Shown here one piece after another: positions 51,348 to 61,600 of a stretch of DNA of 64,000 nucleotides. The notes under the pieces are model-generated. The model had not been told where the DNA came from. It saw only the letters and a program-made list of their open reading frames with translations, and made no database searches. The position numbers were made by a program, and so were the translations under genes. Source of the DNA: JAABRU01 sp050180235 (GTDB lineage: Bacteria > Desulfobacterota > Desulfobacteria > Desulfobacterales > Desulfococcaceae); contig JBFXEJ010000012.1 of the NCBI GenBank assembly GCA_050180235.1, positions 21,437 through 85,436 of the forward strand, written 5' to 3'. The number at the start of each line of letters is the position of its first letter. Positions within the stretch are counted from its first letter, which is position 1.

Positions 51348-54300
51348 ATGAACAGATTGATGCAGACAGGGAAACAGGCGGCTGGAAACAGGATGCAGGG
51401 AAAAGAAATTTCTGAGAAATGCGGGATAATCCTGCTGTATCTGCTGCTTTGGGTTTTTCTGCTGACCGGGTTGGCCGGGGCAGAGACGCATGTGTATGTG
51501 GATAAGGTAAACGGAATAAATTTACCGGGAATACCGGGAACGAAATCTGCCCCTTTCAAATCCATCACCTATGCAATGAATATAATAAGCAGTCCCGATC
51601 CCTGGACAATTCATATAAAAGCAGGAGTATATGATTCGGATACAGTACCTACTGAAGTATTTCCCATTAATCTTCGTGAGGGGATGACAATCATCGGCGA
51701 AGACGGCGCTGAAAACTGCATTATCAACGGAGTGTCCAACAGTGAAAATCCCATTTTCAAAGGCGAAAATGTATCCAATATCACCATCAAAAATCTGACC
51801 TTGCAGAATATGAAAAGAAGCAGCGGCAATGGCGGGGCATGTGAACTGATTAACTGTTCCGGTACAATTCAGGGATGTGTTTTTAAAAATAATTCTGCAA
51901 ATACAAAAACAGGAAGCGGTGGGGGAGGAATTTATCTGTCTAATTGTTCCGGTAGGATTCAGGGATGTGAGTTTATTAATAATAGTGTATTTGCATCAGA
52001 TATTGCATACAAGAGTTGTGGTGGAGGTCTTTACCTGTCTGTTGCTCAGGGAAAAACCTTTTTTTTATCGAATAATATCTTCAGCGGAAATTCTGCCGAA
52101 AGTAACGGCGGCGGTTTTTATGTAAAAGACAGCTTTGATGGCGATATCATCAATAATCAATTTCAATCGAATTCCGCTTCCCTTGGCGGCGGTTTTTATA
52201 TTGGTAAAGATTTAATTGGAAATATAAAAAATAACCGATTTTTACCGAGTAATGTAATTAACAAAGACGGATTTTATGTTGTAAATGAAATACGTGGTGA
52301 TATTACAGCTAATCATTTTGGACAACACTATGGGCGGACATTATGTGCAAAAACAATTTATGGTAATGTTACAGAAAATATTTTCAATAGCAATAAACCC
52401 AGTTCTGTCAGTGAAAGTACATTTAAAGTGACAAATTTATATGGTGATATATCAAATAATATTTTCATCAATAATTCCGCATATGACACTGGAGGTGGAT
52501 GTTTTTTTATTCAAACAATGGAAGGAAACATACGGTATAATTCTTTCATAAAGAATTCTGCCATAAGTCGAGGTGGAGCATTTTATCTTGGCAATATTAC
52601 AGGCTCAATACACGGCAATCTTTTCAGTGGTAATTCCGCTCCGAAAGGGAGCAGCTTTTATATCTATGCGGCTTCGGCAGACAGTAATGCAAAAGATTTG
52701 CTTATCGCAAACAACATTTTTATGAACTGCTCAAACAACTCAATTTATAGCGCAAAAAATATCACCGTTCTACACAATACTTTTTACGGTGACAATACAG
52801 ACAAGACTACAGACAAGACGATTGTTTTGTTAACAAGAGACGCAAAAGATTCTGTTTTCAAAAACAATATCTTTGCAAACCAAAATACTGCCATATGGGA
52901 ATCTAATCCTGCCAACATACCCATACAGAATAATGTTTTTTATAATATTCCTAATGTATTAAATTTTGTTGAGGAGAATAAGGATTGTCTGGATAATATT
53001 GAATATTATTTATCCGTACACATGGGATACAAGCCGAACAACTTTAACAATAATTTCAACAATAATTCCAATCCTTACTGTAATCCATCTCCTGTTGAAC
53101 CGCATTTTGTCGGCGAAGACATTGAATCCGGCGTTTTTCCCAAAGCCACCGAAGCCCCCGAAGCCCCCGAATACAATCCGGACACAAACCTGACCGCATT
53201 CGCAGATCCATCCAAAAAATGGGTCGCCAACCAATGGGCCGGAGCTCTGCTTGACTTTGGTGAAAATATGCGGTTCAGAATTTACGGCAATGATGCAGAA
53301 AAAATATATGTTCAGGGAAATCTGCCTGTCACGGGTCTGTTCACGGAAAACCAGGACCAGGCTTACACCATTGACGACCTGCACCTGAAGGCCGATTCCC
53401 CCCTGATTGATGCCGGAGTCTATGCCGGATTCAATCTCCATGATTTTGAGGATGATGCCCGTCCCCAGTCCGGGGGATATGACATCGGCGCGGATGAATA
53501 TGCACGGATCATTGTCACTCCTTCTGAACTCACAGTAAGCGAACCGGACGGAACCGCAACCTTCACCATCCGCCTGAAAAGCGAACCTGCCTCGGATGTA
53601 TATATTCCGGTAAACAGCACCTTTCCGGCAGAGGCAGCGGCTTCCCCCTTTTCTGTCACCCTTGACAAAACAAACTGGAATACCGGAGTAACGGTCACGG
53701 TTACTGCGGAAGATGACACAATTCTTGACGGAACCCAGACCTGCACCATCGTCACAGGTTCGGCTGTCAGTGCTGATCCGCTCTACAATGCCTATAATCC
53801 CGGAGATGTTACGGTAAATATAACGGATGATGAAAAACCTTCCCTTTCAATCCGTTATGTGCTGCCCAATTTGGGGACTGTCGGGCAGGATATGACAGTC
53901 AGCGTCATAGGAAACGGTTTTGACAATACCGTTACAATTGCCATCAAAAAAGAAGGGGGAATCGAAACCCCTGTTACACAATTTACCGTATCCGGTCTGA
54001 CAAAGATTGACAACATGGTAATTCCCGCGCAGTCTGAAACCGGGCAGTACAACCTGATTATCCGCAGGGATGGGCAGGAAGTTGAACTGGAAGGCGCAGT
54101 GACATTTGAAGAATCTGAAATTGTTGAAAAACAGAAAAAACAGAAAGCCATTATTGTAGCCGGGGGCGGCCCCTATCCCGGCAATGTGCTTTGGAATGCA
54201 ACCCGCACCTGCACATACAAGGCATATTCTTCCCTATTGTCACAAGGATATTCCGATGCCAATATTTTCTATCTCACTCCGGAGGCTTTTGCGGATATCA

Positions 54301-55394
54301 ACGGAGACGGTGTAAACGATACAGACAGAATTCCCACATTAGCCAATCTGAAAGAAAATCTGGAATATGCCATAGAAACATGGGCAGCGGATGCGGAGGA
54401 TCTGATACTGTATATCTCGGATCACGGCAGCGAAGATGAATTGGTTCTCAACAAAGTAAGTTATCAGGAAGAAAAGCTGTCTGTCAGCCAATTGGATGCA
54501 ATGCTGGATACGCTTCAGGCAAAAATACCCGGAAAAGTGATTTTCATTTATGATGCCTGTATGTCCGGCAGTTTTCTTGCAGATATGCTGCCGCCTGATG
54601 GGGAAAAAAGATATGTTCTTACAAGCACTTCGGAAGATGAACCCGCGTGGTTTCTGGATAATGGCAGATATTCCTTTTCATATCATTTCTGGCATTCGGT
54701 TTATCTCACCGGCAGACTTTACATTTCTTTTGAAACGGCAAAAAACATGGTAAGCAGCGATCAGACACCCCGGATTGATCTGAATCAGGATGGCTCACCG
54801 GATGAAATCACAACCGACCATCTGGATAATGACATTCTGATCGGCAGGGGCCGTGTGGCTGCATCTGATTTACCTATCGTTGTAAAGGAGAGTGTTCATG
54901 TGCTGCCTAATCTCCTGAACTGTGAGACTTCTGCCACAATTCGGGCAGACAGCGTAACTGCAAAATACACAGTCAGCACAGTATGGGCCAGGATCACACC
55001 GCCTGATTTCGGTTCCGGATCATCTTTTCCTGTGACAGAACTCCCCAGGGAGAAACTTCTGAAAACAGGTAACGGATCTTATGAGGGAATTTATAATCAG
55101 TTCCTTCTGCCGGGTTCATACAAAATTTCTGTTTATGCCATTGATAATAATGGTGACAGTTCTTTATTTGTTGAAAAACTTTTAACGAAAAAATGTGAAA
55201 AAGGCGATATCAACAATGATACGGAAACCGATCTGAAAGACGCTATCATCGCTCTGAAAATCCTGGCCGGTGCTGATGTCAGCGGCTATTTCCGCACGGA
55301 TTACAACACCGGTGTCGTTGATGTCAACGGCAACGCGAAGGTGGAAATGGCTGAGGCCGTGTTCATCCTGCAGAAAGTGGCAGGACTGCGGTAA
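51348..55394 (+). CDS. secreted beta-helix / IPT / caspase-fold (C13-like) / dockerin protein
   Basis: The 1,348-residue protein has its start chosen at ATG 51348, which has AAGGA six bases upstream; an ATG 42 bases earlier is possible. The export signal is about residues 26-46 (LLYLLLWVFLLTGLAGA). The head is a DUF1565/right-handed beta-helix (about 50-590) rich in Asn and Gly, with repeated NNIF, NSAxxxGGGxY and GNI steps. A short Pro-Glu repeat (APEAPEY) and a Calx-beta-like domain lead to an IPT domain and the caspase-fold module (from about 932), with His1026 (SDHGSED) and Cys1071 (YDACMSGSF), both intact. It ends with a VWARITPP module and a dockerin (GDINNDTETDLKDAIIALKI, MAEAVFILQKVAGLR). 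It is the only member with a beta-helix head. Confidence 0.87.
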   Translation: MNRLMQTGKQAAGNRMQGKEISEKCGIILLYLLLWVFLLTGLAGAETHVYVDKVNGINLPGIPGTKSAPFKSITYAMNIISSPDPWTIHIKAGVYDSDTVPTEVFPINLREGMTIIGEDGAENCIINGVSNSENPIFKGENVSNITIKNLTLQNMKRSSGNGGACELINCSGTIQGCVFKNNSANTKTGSGGGGIYLSNCSGRIQGCEFINNSVFASDIAYKSCGGGLYLSVAQGKTFFLSNNIFSGNSAESNGGGFYVKDSFDGDIINNQFQSNSASLGGGFYIGKDLIGNIKNNRFLPSNVINKDGFYVVNEIRGDITANHFGQHYGRTLCAKTIYGNVTENIFNSNKPSSVSESTFKVTNLYGDISNNIFINNSAYDTGGGCFFIQTMEGNIRYNSFIKNSAISRGGAFYLGNITGSIHGNLFSGNSAPKGSSFYIYAASADSNAKDLLIANNIFMNCSNNSIYSAKNITVLHNTFYGDNTDKTTDKTIVLLTRDAKDSVFKNNIFANQNTAIWESNPANIPIQNNVFYNIPNVLNFVEENKDCLDNIEYYLSVHMGYKPNNFNNNFNNNSNPYCNPSPVEPHFVGEDIESGVFPKATEAPEAPEYNPDTNLTAFADPSKKWVANQWAGALLDFGENMRFRIYGNDAEKIYVQGNLPVTGLFTENQDQAYTIDDLHLKADSPLIDAGVYAGFNLHDFEDDARPQSGGYDIGADEYARIIVTPSELTVSEPDGTATFTIRLKSEPASDVYIPVNSTFPAEAAASPFSVTLDKTNWNTGVTVTVTAEDDTILDGTQTCTIVTGSAVSADPLYNAYNPGDVTVNITDDEKPSLSIRYVLPNLGTVGQDMTVSVIGNGFDNTVTIAIKKEGGIETPVTQFTVSGLTKIDNMVIPAQSETGQYNLIIRRDGQEVELEGAVTFEESEIVEKQKKQKAIIVAGGGPYPGNVLWNATRTCTYKAYSSLLSQGYSDANIFYLTPEAFADINGDGVNDTDRIPTLANLKENLEYAIETWAADAEDLILYISDHGSEDELVLNKVSYQEEKLSVSQLDAMLDTLQAKIPGKVIFIYDACMSGSFLADMLPPDGEKRYVLTSTSEDEPAWFLDNGRYSFSYHFWHSVYLTGRLYISFETAKNMVSSDQTPRIDLNQDGSPDEITTDHLDNDILIGRGRVAASDLPIVVKESVHVLPNLLNCETSATIRADSVTAKYTVSTVWARITPPDFGSGSSFPVTELPREKLLKTGNGSYEGIYNQFLLPGSYKISVYAIDNNGDSSLFVEKLLTKKCEKGDINNDTETDLKDAIIALKILAGADVSGYFRTDYNTGVVDVNGNAKVEMAEAVFILQKVAGLR

Positions 55395-55488
55395 TGCAAC
55401 AGACAGGGTGAATGCAGTGGAGCGAAACCCTTCATTCACGCATTGTTCCCATATTCTGTATTATTGGCATTGATTTAAAGGAGATGTC

Positions 55489-55519
55489 CGGAGTGCCAAA
55501 CTTACAGTTTGGCACTCCG
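55489..55519 (+). terminator. hairpin after the beta-helix/caspase gene
   Basis: CGGAGTGCCAAAC pairs with GTTTGGCACTCCG, followed by TAATTTTCTT. It is probably a terminator or a dispersed hairpin repeat; the similar hairpin at 48654 favours the latter. Confidence 0.55.
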
Positions 55520-55655
55520 TAATTTTCTTAAATCAATGACATTGAAGAACAGGGCAGCATATATTGTAATTTCAGGATACTGATTTGAATCTGTAGAGAT
55601 TTTTATAAATAAAATACATGCGTTACAAAATTTATAAACAGAAAAGGGGGTTGCA

Positions 55656-58600
55656 ATGAATATTTATCATAAACTGGTTCCCATCCTGCTCTGCCTCTCC
55701 CTGCTTTCCGGCACTGCACAGGCAGAAGAAAATTACCGTTTCATCCGCATGTGGCCCGCGTTGCAGCAGCCCTGGTATTTCAGTCATCCCAATGATGTCG
55801 CGACCGACAGCCGGGGCTATGTGTATGTGGCGGACACAGAAAACCACCGGGTGCAGAAATTCACAAAAGACGGGCAGTTTGTGGGGCAGTGGAATATCAT
55901 CAATGAACCATATTTTTTTAATCCTCCGGGCATTGCCACAGACGCGCGGGATTTTGTCTATGTCGCAGACGGAAAATATATTCAGAAATACAGTTCTGAC
56001 GGTCGTTTTGTGCTGAAATGGGGGCTGAAAAATGAAGAAAATTTTGTCCCCATGTCTGTGGAAACAGACGGAACAGGGCTGGTTTATGTGACAGACACGG
56101 CCAATTTCTGCTTTCATGTCTTCACAGAAGACGGACAGAATATTCTCTCTTATGGCAGCAACGGCAGCGGGAATGGTCAGTTTCTTGAACCTCTTGGCAT
56201 TGCAGCAGACAGAAACGGCAATGTGTATGTCACAGATGCCCAGAATCACTGCGTTCAGAAATTTCAGACAGAAATTCAGAACGGAATACTGACAGCCCGT
56301 TTTGTCAGCCGGTGGGGAACGCAGGGAAAGGCAGACGGGCAGTTTGACATTCCCGTAGGCATCTGCACAGACAATGAATATGTGTATGTGGTGGATCAGA
56401 AAAATGACCGGGTGCAGAAATTTGATTTCAATGGCAATTTTATCTCCAAATGGGGAAAAGAGGGCAGCGGTGACGGGGAGTTTTACGCTCCTGCGGGTGT
56501 AGTCGCTGACAAAAACGGCTATGTATATGTGGCAGGTAAAAGCAGAAACCGCATTCAGAAATTCACATCCAGCGGTCAGTTTGTTGCCAACTGGGAAAGC
56601 CGGGGCAGCCGGGACGGTTTTTTTGAGATGCTGTCCGGGATTTCCCTGCTGGAAACAGGAGGAGAAACCCGCATTTTTGTGGCAGATAAAAACAATGATC
56701 GCATTCAGAAATTTGATGAAAACGGGCAGCATCTGCAAACATGGGAAAAGACAGAAAACGGGGAACCGCTGTTTGACATGCCTTTTGACATTGCGGTAAA
56801 TTCCTCTTTTGCCTATGTCACAGATAACGCCAATAACCGGATTCTGAAATTCAGTCTCAGCGGAGAATTTCTGGGAAAATGGGGCGAATCCGGGGCAGGA
56901 AACGGCCAGTTTGCCAATCCCCAGGGGATCGCTCTGGATGAGGATGGCAATGTTTATGTGGCTGATACATCCAATGAGCGTATTCAGATTTTTGACGCGA
57001 ATGGAAATTTTGTCAGAACATGGGGGGAATTCGGTTATGCGCCCGGTCAGTTGAGCAATCCGAAGGATATTCTGGTAAGAAATGGCGTTGTGTATGTTAC
57101 GGATTACGGAGACCGGATTCAGAAATTTGACACGCAGGGGAAGTATATCCCCTGGGAACAGCCTGATATTGCACAGTACAAGTTTTTTTCGTCTCCATTG
57201 GGAATCGCGGCAGACAATGCACATATTTACATTGCGGACAGTGAAAATCACCGCATTGTGAAATTCACTTTGTCCGGAACCTTTGTTTCGGCTTTTGGCA
57301 AAAAAGGCACGAGTCCGGGTTTTCTGAACACACCTACAGATATGGCTGTCGCTTCGGACGGGAAAATTTATGTTTCAGACAAATACAACAACCGTATTCA
57401 GGTGTTTGATCAGATACAGACTGCGGAAAAAACCAAAGCCATTGTTGTGGCAGGCGGGGGAGCATATGCCGGAAACACGCTGTGGGATGCCACGCGGCTG
57501 TGTGCCAATTTCGCTGTCCGTGCGCTGAGTTTTCAGGGACTTGTGAAAGAGGATATCCGCTATCTCACCTCAGACACCCAACTGGATTTGGACAATGACG
57601 GGGTTCCTGATGAGGTGATTTCCCCTTCCGCTGCAAATCTCCGGTCCGCAGTGGAATGGTCCGGAGATGCAGATCTTCTTGTGCTGTACATGGTCAATCA
57701 CGGCGGAAAAGATGACAGTGGCAAAGGTTTTTTCCGGATGAGCGGCACGGAAATTTTATCTGCCGGTGAACTTGACGCTGTTTTGGATGCCTTTCAGCAG
57801 AATCTCTCCTGCAAAGTCATTGTTGTATATGACGCGTGCAAATCCGGCACTTTCCCTGCGGAGCCTGCTGCTCCCGAAGGCAAAGAAAGGATTGTCATCA
57901 CAAGCACTTCCCCGGATGAGGACGCGTTGTTCATTTCTCAGGGGGCCAATTCCTTTTCCCTGTATTTCTGGACAAATATCTTCAACGGTTCTGATGTGCA
58001 GGCTGCTTTTGCATACGCGGAGCAGGATATGCTGCACATCACAGCCTCTCAGCATCCCATGATGACAGGAAACGGAACCGGGCTGTTTATCGGAAACGGA
58101 TGTGTTTTGTACGGAGAAAGACCGGTTCTGACCAATCTGCACACGGCTGCGGACAATGCGGGCATACTGACCGTTGAGGCAAAGGCATCCGATGATGACG
58201 GGATTGCACGGGTCTGGGCTGTAATCCGTCCGCCGGAAACATCTGTATCCGCTGATGCCAGTCTGCTGGAACTGCCGTCTGTGGAAATGAAACCTGCGGG
58301 CAGCAATACTTATATTGGAGAATATGAAAATGCAGTTGGCAATGGAGATTATCGGATAACCCTGTATGCCAGGGATCGCAACGGCAACATCTCGCTTCCG
58401 GAAGAAATCTGCATTTCCTCCGGTGCTTCTGTAAAACGCAAAGCTGTCATCATTGCGGGCGGGCCTGCCACTTCCCCCCAATGGGAGAGCATTGAAAATA
58501 ACACTGCGCAGGCGTACAATTCTCTGCGCTTTCAGGGATACGGGGATGATGAGATTTATTGTATCAGCCCTGTCACCACTGTTTCCGGAGTGGATGCTGA

Positions 58601-61600
58601 TGCTCTGCTGCGCAATGTGCAGTACGCTGTTGAAACATGGGGAGCAGAGAATACACTTGATCTTGTGGTGTATATCACAGGAATCGGAAGCCGGGCCAAT
58701 GTGCAGATCAATGATTCTGAATCCCTTTCTGCAAAGGTTCTGGATACATGGCTTGACAATGTTCAGCAGAAAATTCCGGGCATTGTGACAGTGATTTATG
58801 ACGGAGATTATGCCGGAACCTTTCTGCCGCTGCTGACACCGCAGGAAAACAGAAAGCGCATTGTAATATGCGCTGCATCCGCGGATCAGACAGCGAATTT
58901 CAATGCACCGGACGCGCTTTCTTTTTCCGCTTTTTTCTGGAAAAACATTCTTTGCGGCCTAAGCACAGGCCGGGCATTTGCAGACGCGGCAGATGCAATG
59001 GCATTTGCCCTGCACACACGTGCGGATTTGCCACTGCTCGATGACAATGGAAACGGCAGGGGAAATGAACGCGGAGACGGTTATGCAGCAGATGAATATA
59101 TCATTGGCGCGGGTATCCGGCTTGCGGAAAATCTGCCTGCTGTTGGTGAGGCAGTCCCGGAAACCGTGCTTGCTGCCGGAGAGTCTGCTCTGCTTTGGGC
59201 AGCGGATGTGAATGCAACAGGCACGCTGAAAAAGGTATGGGCAGTGCTCATTCCGCCAAATCCGACCGGTTCTGCCCCTTTTGTCCTGCCCAATGCGGAA
59301 CTGACATGGAATCCGGATGCAAAGCGTTATGAAGCAGTTTACAGCAATTTTCCCTTTTTCGGAAATTACACAGTGAGCATTTACGCGGAAAATACAGATG
59401 GCAATATCTCTCTGGCAAGGGAAACAACAGTTTTCTGCAAAAACGGAAAAGATGTGTATGAAAATGATGATACCGCAGAACAGGCATCTTTGATTGTCAT
59501 CAGTGAGGAGAATCCGCAGCAGCATAATCTGCATGATTCCGCAGATCAGGACTGGGTGAAATTTTACGGCATTGCCGGGAAAGAATACACCATCAGCATG
59601 CTTGCAGATGATGAATCTGTTTCTGTGCAGATGTTTGACAGCACACAGAATGAACTGGAATTCAGTCAGGACTGGATTTGTCCCCAAAACGGGGTGTATT
59701 ATCTGAAAATCACTGCAACAGAAGGTCAGGAAATTTCTGTATCATACAATCTTCGCATTTACCGGCCTGTGGGTGTTTTTGCCGGCTTTGTGAGGGGATG
59801 GATTGCGGAAGCTTCCGGTGTTCCGGTTGCAAATGCAGTGATACGCACATCCGCAAATGCCTCGGCAGTTGCGGGGCTGAACGGACGCTATATGATGATT
59901 CAGGAGCCGGGAACGTTTGATATAACAATAGAAGCGGAGGGATATTATCCTTTTACGGGAAAAATCACAGTGGGCGAAGGAGGAACAACACTCACGGATT
60001 TCACTATGAAACGGATTGTCCCGCCGGTTCCGGTGGATCTGATTCCCGCAGTTTCCATTGTCTCCCCTGCTGCGGATGTTGCAGTTGCCGAAGGAGAATC
60101 TGTATCTTTTCAGGGAAATGTGACCGGAGGAGATGCCCCGTTCTCATATTTCTGGAATTTCGGGGGCGGTGCGGAAAATTCGCATGTTCTGAATCCCGGA
60201 AATGTGATTTTCCCCAAACCCGGAACATACACTGTCATTTTCACTGTCACAGATGCGGACGGGGATTTGCACAGTGCGTCAGTGACAGTCACGGTGAAAG
60301 AAAAGGAAATTCCCGATACTGTTCCGGAGGTTTCAATTGCTGCATTTCCGAATTCCTGCGGGATTCCCTGTATAATCTGCTTTGAGGCGGAAATCACAGG
60401 CGGGAATCCGCCGTTCATATGTCAGTGGAATTTTGGAGATGGTCAGGCAAACAGTGACTGCAATGCTGTTCATACATTCATTGCCGCGGGAAATTACACA
60501 GTCACTTTGACCGTGACAGATGCGGACGGGGACATTGCGGAAGATTCTGTCATGATAACAGTGGCAGAAGGGGAAACTCCTGTCACTCCGGATGACACGG
60601 AACCGGCTGCGGAAATCACATCACCGTCTGCGGATGTTACAATTGCGGAAGGGGAATCTGTACTTTTTGCCGGAAATGTGCAAAGCGGCAATAAGCCGTT
60701 CACATATCACTGGGATTTTGGAACTGCCGGAAACAGCAGTGAAAAAAATCCCGGAGAAACCGCATTCGCAGAATTCGGAGAATATACCGTCACATTCACT
60801 GTCACCGATGCGGACGGAGATACAGACAGCGCATCTGTGAAAATCACAGTGAAAGAACCTGACGTTCCGGTTCAGCCTGTCCTGCCTGAAACACTTTATC
60901 CTGAAAACGGAAAAACAGATGTTTCCCTCACTCCGGTTCTCACTGCCGGAAATATTGCAGATTCATCATTCAGCCATTTGCAGACAAACTGGCAGATCAG
61001 CACGGATGAAAATTTTTCCTTCCTGATTCTGGATATTACGGATGCAGTGCACCTTACTGCATTTCCTGTTCCTGATTTGGTGCTGAAACCGGACACGGTT
61101 TATTACTGGAGAGTGCAGTTCAGAGAGAGCAGCGGAAATCTCTCCGAATGGTCGGAAACTGTTTCATTCACCACTTCTGCGGATAACAGTGATGCAGATG
61201 ACAGCGGCATTCCCGATGATTTGCAGACAGAGAGTGATGATCCGGAAATGAAATGTGTGAAGACGAAATCCGGCAGAACCTTGTGCGTCAAAGGCTCCTT
61301 GAATGTGAATGCAGTTGAATTCCTCACTGCCGCTGACACTGCAGCACTTTCCGAAATCCCCGGTGAAATGCCCTTCGGACTTGCCGGTTTCCGCATTTTT
61401 GTCAATGAACCCGGAGCCGCAGCGGAAATTGTCATTCACCTTTCCGAATCCGTGCCATCCGGATCCAAATGGCATGAGTATGACAGCGCAAACGGCTGGA
61501 ATGACATTTCATATCTCACGGCAACTGACAGAACAAACCGCATCATCACACTGAAAATCACAGACAGCGGCAATGGTGACGCGGATGGAACCGCCAACGG

